This document shows positions 8,338 through 17,509 of a DNA stretch of 64,000 nt, piece after piece. The DNA is taken from assembly GCA_000634215.1 (NCBI GenBank), contig JFLX01000001.1, forward strand, positions 310,001 to 374,000. Reading direction: 5' to 3'. A program made the translations under genes and the position numbers. How positions within the stretch are numbered: the first letter of the stretch is position 1; each line of letters opens with the position of its first letter. Source of the stretch: Prochlorococcus sp. scB243_495L20. Its GTDB lineage: Bacteria; Cyanobacteriota; Cyanobacteriia; PCC-6307; Cyanobiaceae. The notes under the pieces are model-generated. The model saw nothing but the letters and a program-made list of their open reading frames with translations. It was not told the DNA's origin and searched no databases.

Positions 8338-10644
8338 TTAATCCAAAGATAAAGCATTAATTACAACTGTAATAGAGCTAATCGCCATCAATAATGCTGC
8401 TATTGAGGGAGTAAGAAGAATACCGTATTTAGGGAATAAAATGCCGGCGGCTAAAGGTATAGCTAGTAAGTTGTAGCCAAAAGCCCATGTTAGATTTTGC
8501 TTGATTTTTCTTATAGTTTTTTTTGCAAGATTTAAGGCGTAGGGTAATCCATTTAGTTGATCTCCCATTAATACTACATCTGCATTTGCCTTGGCTATTT
8601 GAGTACCAGATCCTACCGCAATTCCTAAGTCTGAGGATGCTAAGGCTGGGACATCATTAATACCATCACCAATCATTGCCACTTTATTATTAATTTTTAA
8701 ATTTTCTATAGTCTTGAGCTTCATTTCAGGAAGAAGATCCCATTTTACTTCTGTTTCTTTACAACCAATTTTTTTTGCTAAAGCTAAAACCGTTTGTTTC
8801 CTATCGCCACTTAAAATATTAATTTTAAAATTGTTTTCTCTCAAATTTTGAACTGTTTTAATTGAATCATCTCTGAGTAAATCTCCTAGCAAAATAAAGC
8901 CTAATAACTTATCTTTGATACTTACTCCAATGATGGTGTTCGTTTTTGTTTCTTCATTTTCAATGACTTTTTTTGCCTCACTATCAATAATTATTCCTTT
9001 GCTTAGTAGCCAATCAATATTTCCAATATTAATAATTCCATTAATTGATTCAAGTTCTCCAGAAATACCTCGCCCTGAATGAGTAAAAATTTTCTTTATT
9101 GGAAATAAACTTAAATTTTGCTTTTTTGCCTCTTGAATTAAGGCATCTGCGATTGGATGTCTGCTTTCCTTTTCTAAACTGGCAGCTATTTTTAATAAAA
9201 ATGAATGATCATCATAATTTTTATAATCAACAATGAAAGGCTTACCTTTTGTTAAAGTGCCTGTCTTATCAAAAATAATTTGATTAATTTTTGAAGCCAT
9301 CTCTATTTTGTCACCGCCTTTAAATAAAACGCCCTTTTTTGCTGCTTTACCTGATGCGACAGTTATTACAGTTGGGGTGGCTAAACCTAATGCACAAGGA
9401 CAAGCTATTACTAAAACAGCAATTGACAATTGTATGGCTAAACTAAGAAAATTCTCAGCATTACTACCAAGCGAACTATGAAGTGTATGGCTTGAGTGAG
9501 TGATGAATTGATGATTATGACTTAATAAATCTGGCCAAAAGTTTCTTGCCCCTTTCCACCAAAAGAAGAAGGTTAAAGTAGCAAAAATAAGCACAAAGTA
9601 AGCAAATTTGCCTGCAATTTCATCAGCAATTCTTTGAATGCGAGGTTTTCTAGCGTTTACAGACTCAATAAGATTTACTAGTTTTGCAAGAGAAGAATCC
9701 CCTCCGACATTTTGTACTTTGAGTCTAAGAGTTGAATTAAGATTTAAAGACCCACTAGATAGATTTTCTCCTTCTTTTACCTCGATAGGTTTGGATTCTC
9801 CAGTGATATGCGAAACATCAATATATGAATTACCTTGAGTAACAATGCAGTCAGCAGGTACTCTGTCTCCAGCTAAAACTTGAATTTCTTGATTTGGTTT
9901 TAAAGTGTTTACTCTTATTGATTTTATTTGATTATCTTCTGTGTAGATATTGGCCATTTCAGGTTGAAGATCTAATAACTCTCCAATGGATGAACCAGTT
10001 TGGTATCTTGCTCTTTCCTCTAAGAAACGCCCAATCAATATAAAGCCTAACAGCATAACTGGTTCATTAAAAAAACAAGGAAAACCAGTAGCAGGAAATA
10101 TTAAGGATAGAAGACTTGTTATATATGCGCTAGTTACTCCAAGAGCTACTAGAGAATCCATATCAGGACGGTTCTTAATAAATGATTTAAACCCATTAAT
10201 AATTATTCCTCTGCCAGGAAATAAAAGAGCTAATGTCGCTAATGAAGCGTGAAAAAATATATTACCTAATATCGGAAAATTTATATATCTTCCTTCTGCT
10301 AGATGACCTAAACCTGAAAATAATAAAAGTAATAAAGCAAAAGTTAGTTTTTTCCATTGATTATTCCACTTCTTTTTTTTTTCTAATTCTGCCTTGTTTA
10401 TTTTTTTTGAAAAATCATTTATGTAAATTTTTGATGGGAAACCATTTTCTTTTAGATTTTTGAGAACCGCTTCTATCTCTATATTTTTCTGAGTAATTTC
10501 AAAATATGCACTTTCAGTGAGTAGGTTAACAGAAACATTTTCAATACCATCAGAATTATTTAATATTTTTTCAACAGTACTAACACAACCTCCGCACTTC
10601 ATTCCTGAAATATTTAATTGAATGCTTTCCATATTTTTTGCCAT
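8338..10644 (-). CDS. Copper-type P1B heavy-metal ATPase (CtaA/PacS-like)
   Basis: A 768-residue P-type ATPase. One N-terminal heavy-metal domain carries GMKCGGC (C17, C20). The membrane CPC motif is at 415-417 (ACPCALG), the phosphorylation motif DKTGT starts at D459, and GDGINDVPAL lies in the C-terminal part. CPC with a CxxC domain indicates Cu(I). Cyanobacteria use two such pumps, CtaA in the plasma membrane and PacS in the thylakoid, to feed plastocyanin and cytochrome oxidase; I cannot say which this is. A histidine-rich loop (H376, H378, H383, H386, H389) precedes the CPC helix. Confidence 0.93.
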   Translation of the reverse strand: MAKNMESIQLNISGMKCGGCVSTVEKILNNSDGIENVSVNLLTESAYFEITQKNIEIEAVLKNLKENGFPSKIYINDFSKKINKAELEKKKKWNNQWKKLTFALLLLLFSGLGHLAEGRYINFPILGNIFFHASLATLALLFPGRGIIINGFKSFIKNRPDMDSLVALGVTSAYITSLLSLIFPATGFPCFFNEPVMLLGFILIGRFLEERARYQTGSSIGELLDLQPEMANIYTEDNQIKSIRVNTLKPNQEIQVLAGDRVPADCIVTQGNSYIDVSHITGESKPIEVKEGENLSSGSLNLNSTLRLKVQNVGGDSSLAKLVNLIESVNARKPRIQRIADEIAGKFAYFVLIFATLTFFFWWKGARNFWPDLLSHNHQFITHSSHTLHSSLGSNAENFLSLAIQLSIAVLVIACPCALGLATPTVITVASGKAAKKGVLFKGGDKIEMASKINQIIFDKTGTLTKGKPFIVDYKNYDDHSFLLKIAASLEKESRHPIADALIQEAKKQNLSLFPIKKIFTHSGRGISGELESINGIINIGNIDWLLSKGIIIDSEAKKVIENEETKTNTIIGVSIKDKLLGFILLGDLLRDDSIKTVQNLRENNFKINILSGDRKQTVLALAKKIGCKETEVKWDLLPEMKLKTIENLKINNKVAMIGDGINDVPALASSDLGIAVGSGTQIAKANADVVLMGDQLNGLPYALNLAKKTIRKIKQNLTWAFGYNLLAIPLAAGILFPKYGILLTPSIAALLMAISSITVVINALSLD

Positions 10645-10660
10645 TAAAGCAAATTAATGC

Positions 10661-10688
10661 TTGACTTATTTTTTAACTATAATAATAA
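10661..10688 (+). promoter_or_regulatory. Candidate ycf3 promoter
   Basis: TTGACT at 10661-10666 and TAATAA at 10683-10688 are spaced by 16 bases. A TATAAT overlaps at 10678-10683 but is too close to the -35-like element. The site lies in the divergent gap between the copper ATPase and ycf3 and would give a leader of about 60 bases. Sequence-only guess. Confidence 0.35.
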
Positions 10689-10753
10689 ATGTAATAGACT
10701 TTTTAAATAGTTATTTTTTAAATTACTATATTAATTTTATTAGTTTTAGACAG

Positions 10754-11275
10754 GTGCCTAGTAATCAAAACAGAGACAACTTTATCGATAAAGCTTTTAC
10801 TGTAATTGCTGAATCAATAGTAAAAATAATGCCTATTGCAGAGAAAGAAAAAAAAGCATATATCTATTATAGAGATGGCCTAGCTGCACAAAATAATGGA
10901 GATTATTCGGAAGCATTAGAGTATTACAAAGAGAGTTTACTACTTGAAGAAAATAAAATTGATAGGGGTGAGACTTTAAAAAATATGGCAATAATTTATA
11001 TGAGTAATGGTGAAGAGGATCTGTCTATAGAAACTTATGAAAAAGCATTAGTAGAAAATCCCAAACAGCCATCATGCCTTAAAAATATAGGTTTGATTTA
11101 TGAAAAAAGGGGAAGATATGCTGAGCAAAATGGTGATTTAGATCAGAGAGATATTTGGTTCGATAAAGCTGCAGAAGTCTGGTCTAAAGCAGTTAGATTA
11201 TATCCAGGTGGTTATCTAGATATTGAAAATTGGTTGAAAAACTCAGGAAGAAGTTCAATCGATATGTATCTCTAA
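10754..11275 (+). CDS. ycf3: Photosystem I assembly protein Ycf3
   Basis: A TPR protein of 173 residues when started at the GTG at 10754 (protein begins [15 protein letters not shown]), the usual length of Ycf3. An in-frame TTG at 10661 would add a hydrophobic leader that Ycf3 does not have, and it falls on a -35-like element, so it is rejected. TPR units run from [21 protein letters not shown] through [20 protein letters not shown]. Ycf3 is a thylakoid-associated chaperone for assembly of the PsaA/PsaB heart of photosystem I. The stop overlaps the end of convergent radA by 4 bases. Confidence 0.96.
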   Translation: MPSNQNRDNFIDKAFTVIAESIVKIMPIAEKEKKAYIYYRDGLAAQNNGDYSEALEYYKESLLLEENKIDRGETLKNMAIIYMSNGEEDLSIETYEKALVENPKQPSCLKNIGLIYEKRGRYAEQNGDLDQRDIWFDKAAEVWSKAVRLYPGGYLDIENWLKNSGRSSIDMYL

Positions 11276-12642
11276 TTTTTTAAAACTGATAAAGAATAGT
11301 CAACTGCTTCTTTTATATTTGATATCTCTTTGATATTTATTAAATTTTGAAAATTATTATTTAGTTCCTCCTCTAGTTTTGGCACTACGATATTTTTGAT
11401 CCCTAGTCTTACAGCTTCTTCTATTTTTGTTCGAAGGTTATTCGATTTTCTAACCTGACCACTTAAACCCAATTCGCCAATAAATGAGCTACTGGCCAGA
11501 GGAGGAATATTTTTCAAACTTGATAAAATTGATATTGCAACTCCTAAGTCAGATGAAGGATCATTAATCTCAAAACCCCCACCAGTAGCTATATAACAAT
11601 CAAATTCAGATAATTTTATCCCTACGTGTTTTTCAATAACAGCTAGGATTTGATGCAATCTATTTATGCTTATTCCAGTTGTAGTACGTCTTGGGTTGCT
11701 GTAGAAAGTTTTATTTACCAGTGCTTGTATATCAACTGCTAATGGTCGAGTTCCTTCATTGGTAATCGTAGTTGTTACACCTGATATGTTTTCTTTATTT
11801 GTAAAAATTGAACTTGGGTTTTTTATCTCTCTTAAACCCTCTTCAAGCATTTCAAAGATTCCAATCTCGAAGGTCGATCCAAATCGATTTTTTATACTTC
11901 TTAGTAATCTATGTGAGGAAATATTATCTCCTTCAAAGTTTATTACTGTATCAACTAAATGCTCTAAAGTTTTAGGGCCAGCTAAAGCACCATCTTTGGT
12001 TACATGACCAATTATTAGAAGCGCAATATTATTGTCTTTGGCAAGATTTTGCAATTCAGATGAACATGCTCTCACTTGAGAAACCGATCCTGGAGAACTT
12101 TGCATTTCATGATTATGGATGGCTTGAATACTATCAATAATTGCGAAACTTGGATTGACACGTTTGATCTCTTCAATAATTAAGGATAAATTAGTTTCTG
12201 CAAAAATTTTTAAATCAATACTGTTTTGATTTAATCTTTCCCATCTAATTTTTACTTGTTCTAAAGATTCTTCTGCAGTTATGTATAAAACTTTTTCTTT
12301 AAGAGATATTTTTCCTGCTGATTGAAGAACTATTGTGCTTTTACCTATCCCTGGTTCTCCTCCAAGTAAAACAACAGATCCAGGTACTATTCCACCTCCA
12401 AGAACTCTATCAAATTCCTTAAAACCACTCGTGAATCTGGATATTTTTTTTGATGAAATCTCATTAAATGGTATAGATTTTTTACTGTTTTTGATATCTT
12501 TGATTTCTTGATATTTAGAGCTCTTACTTTTTATTTCTTCAACAATGGAATTCCATGAGTTGCAATTAAGGCATTTTCCAAAGTATTGAGAAGTTTCAGA
12601 TCCACAATTCTGACAAATAAAAGTTGATAATTTGCTAGACAT
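11272..12642 (-). CDS. radA: DNA repair protein RadA (Sms)
   Basis: A 456-residue protein with the three RadA parts: an N-terminal C4 zinc finger (CQNCGSE and CLNCNSW, from residue 10), a RecA-like ATPase with Walker [11 protein letters not shown] and the RadA-specific KNRFG motif (SIKNRFGS), and a C-terminal Lon-like domain ([18 protein letters not shown]). RadA is a helicase that drives branch migration during recombination and repair. It is convergent with ycf3 and divergent from rpaB. Length fits the family. Confidence 0.96.
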   Translation of the reverse strand: MSSKLSTFICQNCGSETSQYFGKCLNCNSWNSIVEEIKSKSSKYQEIKDIKNSKKSIPFNEISSKKISRFTSGFKEFDRVLGGGIVPGSVVLLGGEPGIGKSTIVLQSAGKISLKEKVLYITAEESLEQVKIRWERLNQNSIDLKIFAETNLSLIIEEIKRVNPSFAIIDSIQAIHNHEMQSSPGSVSQVRACSSELQNLAKDNNIALLIIGHVTKDGALAGPKTLEHLVDTVINFEGDNISSHRLLRSIKNRFGSTFEIGIFEMLEEGLREIKNPSSIFTNKENISGVTTTITNEGTRPLAVDIQALVNKTFYSNPRRTTTGISINRLHQILAVIEKHVGIKLSEFDCYIATGGGFEINDPSSDLGVAISILSSLKNIPPLASSSFIGELGLSGQVRKSNNLRTKIEEAVRLGIKNIVVPKLEEELNNNFQNLINIKEISNIKEAVDYSLSVLKN

Positions 12643-12749
12643 TAAGTATCTGAATGAAGTAATGGAACTAGAATGTTTGGGATATTGCCCCTCTACAAGT
12701 TAGATTAGGTTAATAATAAATTCTCTTACTGATTAGCTAATAGAAACAA

Positions 12750-13496
12750 ATGGCTCTATCTAGTCAAACTAAAGAAACTATACTGGTCGCAGATGACGAG
12801 GCAAGTATTAGAAGAATTCTGGAGACACGTCTCTCCATGATTGGCTACAAAGTTGTAACTGCATGTGATGGTAAAGAAGCACTAAAGTTATTTAAGGATT
12901 ATGAACCTGATTTAGTAGTACTTGACGTCATGATGCCAAAACTAGATGGTTATGGAGTTTGTCAAGAATTAAGGAAAGATTCTGATGTTCCAATTGTTAT
13001 GTTAACTGCATTAGGAGATGTTGCTGATAGGATAACAGGTTTAGAATTAGGGGCTGATGATTACGTAGTAAAACCATTTAGCCCAAAGGAGTTAGAGGCT
13101 AGAATTAGGTGCGTTCTTAGAAGAATCGACAAAGAGCAAATTCCTGGAATGCCTAATTCAGGATTAATTTTGGTTACGGATATAAAAATTGATACAAATC
13201 GAAGACAAGTTTTTAAAAGTGATGAGAGAATAAGATTAACTGGTATGGAATTTAGTCTCTTAGAGCTTTTGGTGAGTAGGTCAGGAGAGCCATTTAGTAG
13301 AGGAGAGATTTTGAAAGAAGTTTGGGGATATACTCCCGAGAGGCATGTAGATACAAGAGTTGTCGATGTTCATATATCAAGATTAAGATCCAAACTGGAG
13401 GCTGATCCAGCAAATCCAGAATTGATATTAACAGCAAGGGGTACAGGATATCTTTTTCAACGGATTGTCGATATTGCCCCCTTTGATGGTAAATAA
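12750..13496 (+). CDS. rpaB: OmpR-family response regulator RpaB
   Basis: A 248-residue regulator with a receiver domain (D59 in VVLDVMMP, acidic pair D15-D16, lysine in VKPF) and a winged-helix output domain (about 145-240, with LTGMEFSLLELL and RLRSKLEADP). The beginning ETILVADDEASIRRILETRL and the region EVWGYTPERHVDTRVVDVHI identify RpaB (Ycf27), an essential cyanobacterial regulator of high-light and photosystem genes that binds HLR1 elements. It is followed after one stop codon by plsX, so it may head the lipid operon. Confidence 0.95.
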   Translation: MALSSQTKETILVADDEASIRRILETRLSMIGYKVVTACDGKEALKLFKDYEPDLVVLDVMMPKLDGYGVCQELRKDSDVPIVMLTALGDVADRITGLELGADDYVVKPFSPKELEARIRCVLRRIDKEQIPGMPNSGLILVTDIKIDTNRRQVFKSDERIRLTGMEFSLLELLVSRSGEPFSRGEILKEVWGYTPERHVDTRVVDVHISRLRSKLEADPANPELILTARGTGYLFQRIVDIAPFDGK

Positions 13497-14903
13497 ATGG
13501 GGAAAGAAACAGCGCAAAAAATTAACAAGCCTAGAGCCATTAGAAGATTAGTAATTTGGTACAAAAGAAATTCGGCTGTGACCTCTATAGTTGATACTGC
13601 TGCTAGTTCTGCAGCAACGGCTAGTAATGTTGCAGGTAATATGGTTTCTGGTGCTGGATCAGTAGTAACCACAGCCAGTAATGTTGCAGGTAATGTTGCA
13701 GGTAATGTAGTCTCAAGTGCTGAATCTGTTGTTAATACTGCTAGTAGTGTAGTTTCAAATGCTAGTTCAATAGCTAAAAATACATTACAGCCATTAGTTT
13801 TTGACCCATTAAAAAGATTACAAAATAACGATAATATTTTAGATAGGGTCGAGGAATCTCAATCTAAAAGAATTTGGATCGCAGTTGATGGGATGGGTGG
13901 AGATTATGCTCCTGGTCCAATTCTTGAAGGTTGCCTAGAAGCAATAAGTAGATTTCCAATAAATATAAAGTTTGTCGGCAAAATTGAAAAAGTTAAAGAT
14001 GCAGCAAAAAAAACTGGTTTAGCAGAATTATTAGAAAATGAAATAGATAATAATCGTCTTGAATTAATTGATAGTGGAGAGCCTATTGGAATGAATGAAG
14101 AAGCTACCGCAGTTAGAAAAAGGAAAAATGCAAGTATAAACGTTGCAATGGATTTAGTGAGAAATAATAAAGCTGAAGCTGTCTACTCAGCGGGTAATTC
14201 AGGCGCTATGATGGCTTCTGCTATATTTAGAATTGGGAGATTGAAAGGGATTGAGAGACCAGCTATAGGAGCATTGTTTCCGACAAGGGATCAAACGCGC
14301 CCGGTATTAGTTTTAGATGTCGGTGCAAATACTGATTGTAAGCCATCTTATCTGCATCAATTTGCTCTTCTAGGTAATATTTATGCAAAAGATGTCTTAC
14401 AAGTACAAAAACCAAGAATTGGCCTATTAAATATTGGAGAAGAAGAATGTAAAGGTAATGATTTATCCTTAAAAACATTTGAATTATTATCCTCTGAAAA
14501 AAGTTTTGATTTTGGAGGTAATTGTGAAGGGAGAGATGTACTATCAGGTAGTTTCGACGTAGTAGTCTGTGATGGATTTACTGGAAATATATTGTTGAAA
14601 TTTCTTGAATCTGTGGGAGGAGTTTTATTAGATATTTTGAGATCTGAGCTGCCACGTGGAAGGCGGGGGAAAGTTGGTTCAGCTTTTTTAAGAAGTAATC
14701 TACTTAGAATTAAGAAAAGGTTAGATCATGCCGAACATGGAGGAGCTTTATTACTTGGGGTGAATGGTATTTGCGTTATTGGTCATGGAAGTAGCAAATC
14801 TTTATCAGTAGTTAGTGCTCTTCGCTTGGCTCACTCTGCTGTGAATCATGGTGTTATGGACAATTTAAATCAACTGCAAAAGCTTCAAGTTTTAAATTCA
14901 TAA
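13497..14903 (+). CDS. plsX: Phosphate acyltransferase PlsX with a long repetitive N-terminal extension
   Basis: PlsX makes acyl-phosphate from acyl-ACP, the first step toward phosphatidic acid. The catalytic part starts at about residue 125 (RIWIAVDGMGGDYAPG) and includes GEPIGMNEEATAVRKRK, YSAGNSGAMMA and EHGGALLLGVNG. In front lie about 124 extra residues: a basic segment (KPRAIRRLVIWYKR), then a tract of roughly 27-95 made almost only of Ala, Ser, Val, Asn, Thr and Gly with TASNVAGN repeats, then a linker. Typical PlsX is about 330-350 residues, so this is a clear extension. The start ATG abuts the rpaB stop, and the frame is open with no better start before the core. Confidence 0.9.
   Translation: MGKETAQKINKPRAIRRLVIWYKRNSAVTSIVDTAASSAATASNVAGNMVSGAGSVVTTASNVAGNVAGNVVSSAESVVNTASSVVSNASSIAKNTLQPLVFDPLKRLQNNDNILDRVEESQSKRIWIAVDGMGGDYAPGPILEGCLEAISRFPINIKFVGKIEKVKDAAKKTGLAELLENEIDNNRLELIDSGEPIGMNEEATAVRKRKNASINVAMDLVRNNKAEAVYSAGNSGAMMASAIFRIGRLKGIERPAIGALFPTRDQTRPVLVLDVGANTDCKPSYLHQFALLGNIYAKDVLQVQKPRIGLLNIGEEECKGNDLSLKTFELLSSEKSFDFGGNCEGRDVLSGSFDVVVCDGFTGNILLKFLESVGGVLLDILRSELPRGRRGKVGSAFLRSNLLRIKKRLDHAEHGGALLLGVNGICVIGHGSSKSLSVVSALRLAHSAVNHGVMDNLNQLQKLQVLNS
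13623..13706 (+). repeat. Short direct repeats within the plsX extension
   Basis: AGTAATGTTGCAGGTAAT occurs at 13623-13640 and again at 13677-13694, and a third partial copy (TAATGTTGCAGGTAAT) follows at 13691-13706, sharing its first bases with the second. The repeats are in frame and encode the SNVAGN units. Repeat-driven expansion or loss of this protein segment is plausible. Confidence 0.85.
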
Positions 14904-14907
14904 AACA

Positions 14908-14936
14908 TATTGAGTCAAATTTATGTTTGACTAATA
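14908..14936 (+). promoter_or_regulatory. Intercistronic inverted repeat between plsX and fabH
   Basis: AGTCAAA (14913-14919) and TTTGACT (14926-14932) form a perfect 7-base-pair stem with a 6-base loop; flanking TATT and AATA could extend it past a one-base bulge. No T run follows, so it is not a standard terminator. It may be an mRNA stability element, an attenuating hairpin or a protein binding site. Confidence 0.4.
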
Positions 14937-14956
14937 TAAGTAACTAAAAAACTCTT

Positions 14957-15964
14957 TTGGAAGGAATTAATTTTAATCAGATTGGAGTGTCATTCAAGGG
15001 AAGCGGAAGTTATGTACCTGATCAAATCCTAACCAATCAAAAAATTAGTCAAAAGGTTGATACAAGCAATGAATGGATAAAATCTAGAACTGGCATTTCT
15101 GAGAGAAGAATCTCTAGCGTAGAAGATAATGTTACTGAGATGGGTTATAAGGCTGCTCTAGACGCAATAGAAAAGGCTAATTGGGATATTAAAACGATTG
15201 ATTTGATTGTTTTAGCTACTTCTACTCCGCATGATTTATTTGGATCAGCCCCATCCATTCAAGGTAAATTAGGGGCAGCTAATGCTGTAGCTTTCGATTT
15301 AACTGCAGCTTGTAGTGGATTTTTATTTGCTTTAATAACAGCCTCACAATTTTTAAAAGGGGGTAGTTTCAAAAGGGCTATTGTTATTGGAGCAGATCAA
15401 TTATCAAGTTTTGTTGATTGGAATGATAGAAGAAGTTGTATCCTCTTTGGAGATGGTGCCGGTGCATTAGCAATTGAAGCCACAAATGAATTTGATAATT
15501 TTATAGGTTTTGATATGCGAACAGATGGGGAAAGGGGTTCTTTTCTTAATCTTCCATCAAAAAAGAATAAGGATTCAATAGTTGATGAAATTGACTTTTT
15601 AAGTGGAGGTTTTTCTCCAATTCAGATGAATGGTCAGGAAGTTTATAAATTCGCAGTTAAAGAAGTTCCCCTAATTCTTGAAAAGTTGTTGAAAAAAATG
15701 AGATATAAGTCTGATCAAGTTGATTGGCTCTTACTGCATCAAGCTAATCAAAGAATATTGGATTCTGTAGGAGAAAGGTTAAAAATTCCCAGAGAAAAGA
15801 TTCTTAGTAATTTAGAAAAATATGGCAATACGTCAGCCGCAACAATTCCACTAATGATGGATGAGGCTGTAAGAGATTATAGAATTAAACAAAATGATAT
15901 TATTGCTACAAGTGGTTTCGGTGCTGGGTTAAGTTGGGGAGCAGCCCTAATTAAATGGGGTTAA
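14957..15964 (+). CDS. fabH: 3-oxoacyl-ACP synthase III
   Basis: A 335-residue condensing enzyme that starts fatty acid synthesis by joining acetyl-CoA and malonyl-ACP. The active-site cysteine is in DLTAACSGFLFAL, the histidine in LLHQANQRI and the asparagine in YGNTSAATIPL, so the Cys-His-Asn triad is complete. The frame starts at TTG 14957; a GTG at 14987 is an alternative, and no ATG precedes the conserved GSYVPD segment. It is the second gene of the plsX-fabH-fabD-plsC run, which joins fatty acid initiation to phospholipid assembly. Confidence 0.95.
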   Translation: MEGINFNQIGVSFKGSGSYVPDQILTNQKISQKVDTSNEWIKSRTGISERRISSVEDNVTEMGYKAALDAIEKANWDIKTIDLIVLATSTPHDLFGSAPSIQGKLGAANAVAFDLTAACSGFLFALITASQFLKGGSFKRAIVIGADQLSSFVDWNDRRSCILFGDGAGALAIEATNEFDNFIGFDMRTDGERGSFLNLPSKKNKDSIVDEIDFLSGGFSPIQMNGQEVYKFAVKEVPLILEKLLKKMRYKSDQVDWLLLHQANQRILDSVGERLKIPREKILSNLEKYGNTSAATIPLMMDEAVRDYRIKQNDIIATSGFGAGLSWGAALIKWG

Positions 15965-15982
15965 AAACAAAATAGGATCATT

Positions 15983-16879
15983 ATGACAGTTGCATGGGTA
16001 TTCCCTGGACAGGGTTCGCAAAAAATTGGAATGGCAAAACAAATTGAAACTTTGCCTAACACAAAAGAGAGGTTTACTTATGCTTCTGAAATATTTGAGA
16101 GAAATTTATTTGAAATTTGCGAGTTAAATTCTGATCCAACAAATCCTCTTAGTGATTTGAATAATACAAGAAATACACAAATCTGTCTTTTTTTGGTTGA
16201 ATCAATTTTATTAGATGCCTTAAAAGAAAATGGTTTTAAACCAACTTATGTTGCTGGGCACAGTCTGGGAGAAATAACTGCATTATATTGTGCAGATGTT
16301 TTTTCATTCGAAGACTGTGTATCACTAATAAAAGAAAGATCTCAGTTAATGGTAAATGCTGGACAAGGATCTATGGCAGCAGTAATTGGTTTTGATAGGA
16401 ATGAACTTGATTTATTACTCAAACAAAGTGATGATGTTGTAATTGCTAATGATAATAGCTCTTCCCAAATTGTCTTATCAGGATCTACTGAAGCCTTAGA
16501 TAATTTATCTAAAGAAATTGCTTGTAAAAGATTCTTGAAATTAAATGTTTCAGGAGCATTTCATTCGCCATTTATGAATGAACCTTCATCAAAATTTTGT
16601 GAGTATTTAAAAAAGATTAAATTTAACAATCCCTCTTTCCCCGTAATAAGTAATTATGAACCTTCATTGTGTAGCGATCCAACCGAGCTTAAATTCAGAT
16701 TAGAAAAGCAAATGTGTAATGGAGTGAGGTGGCGAGAAACTATGGATTTAATTGCAAAAGATAGTGATCTTCATATTGTCGAAATTGGCCCTTCTAATGT
16801 ACTAAGCGGTTTAGGAAAAAGACATCTTAAAGATGTAAAAATTTCTCAAGTTTCATCTTCTGATCAAATATCTTATTAA
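15983..16879 (+). CDS. fabD: Malonyl-CoA:ACP transacylase
   Basis: A 298-residue enzyme that loads malonyl groups onto acyl carrier protein. FPGQGSQ is at the N-terminus, the nucleophilic serine lies in GHSLGE, and the catalytic histidine in GAFHSPFM. Length is normal. It starts 18 bases after fabH and ends 5 bases before plsC, so it is translated from the same transcript. Confidence 0.96.
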   Translation: MTVAWVFPGQGSQKIGMAKQIETLPNTKERFTYASEIFERNLFEICELNSDPTNPLSDLNNTRNTQICLFLVESILLDALKENGFKPTYVAGHSLGEITALYCADVFSFEDCVSLIKERSQLMVNAGQGSMAAVIGFDRNELDLLLKQSDDVVIANDNSSSQIVLSGSTEALDNLSKEIACKRFLKLNVSGAFHSPFMNEPSSKFCEYLKKIKFNNPSFPVISNYEPSLCSDPTELKFRLEKQMCNGVRWRETMDLIAKDSDLHIVEIGPSNVLSGLGKRHLKDVKISQVSSSDQISY

Positions 16880-16884
16880 TTTGT

Positions 16885-17505
16885 ATGAAAAATCATACTA
16901 TTCAAAAATTAATCTATGAATTAGTTAGCAAGCTTTTTGTATTTCCTATTTATAAATTTGTATTTAAAGGTCATTTAATCGGTAGAGACAATATTCCGCA
17001 AAAAGATTCCTTTATCATGGTTTCTAATCATGGTTCTTTACTTGACCCTCCTCTGTTAGGACATGCCCTTGGACGTAATATATCTTTTATGGCCAAGGCA
17101 GAGCTTTTTAGAATCCCTTTCCTCGGCTTTATTATCAAGGCTTGTGGAGCGTATCCTGTAAGAAGAGGAATTGCTGATAAAAACACAATTAAAACAGCAT
17201 GTAAGAAATTATCAGAAGATAATTGTATTGGAATTTTTATTGATGGCACTCGTCAAAAAAATGGTCGAGTGAATAAGCCCAAACAAGGTGCAGCATTATT
17301 GGCCTTTAAAAATCAAAAATTATTATTGCCTGTTGCAATAGTTAATTCACATAGACTAATAAGATTTAGATGCTTTATTCCTTTGTTTTCAAAAATAGTT
17401 ATTAAAGTGGGGAAACCTGTTCAACCTCCACAAAGTTCATCAAGACATGATCTGAATTCTGTCACAATGCACCTTCAAGATAAAATTAATAATTTGCTTG
17501 GATGA
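16885..17505 (+). CDS. plsC: 1-acyl-sn-glycerol-3-phosphate acyltransferase
   Basis: A 206-residue membrane-associated acyltransferase that converts lysophosphatidic acid to phosphatidic acid. The HX4D motif is NHGSLLDPP, and the substrate-binding FPEGTR-type motif appears as FIDGTRQ, a variant with Asp in place of Glu. It is the last gene of the lipid operon and is convergent with tsaB, 4 bases away. An N-terminal hydrophobic segment (about 10-28) probably anchors it. Confidence 0.92.
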   Translation: MKNHTIQKLIYELVSKLFVFPIYKFVFKGHLIGRDNIPQKDSFIMVSNHGSLLDPPLLGHALGRNISFMAKAELFRIPFLGFIIKACGAYPVRRGIADKNTIKTACKKLSEDNCIGIFIDGTRQKNGRVNKPKQGAALLAFKNQKLLLPVAIVNSHRLIRFRCFIPLFSKIVIKVGKPVQPPQSSSRHDLNSVTMHLQDKINNLLG

Positions 17506-17509
17506 ATAT

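Noticed and set aside
9986-10463. Plus-strand frames opposite the copper ATPase
   Set aside because: They mirror conserved ATPase codons and have no start context or family signal.
10661-10753. TTG start giving Ycf3 a hydrophobic N-terminal leader
   Set aside because: Ycf3 is 173 residues from the GTG at 10754; the extra part is not Ycf3-like and overlaps a promoter-like element.
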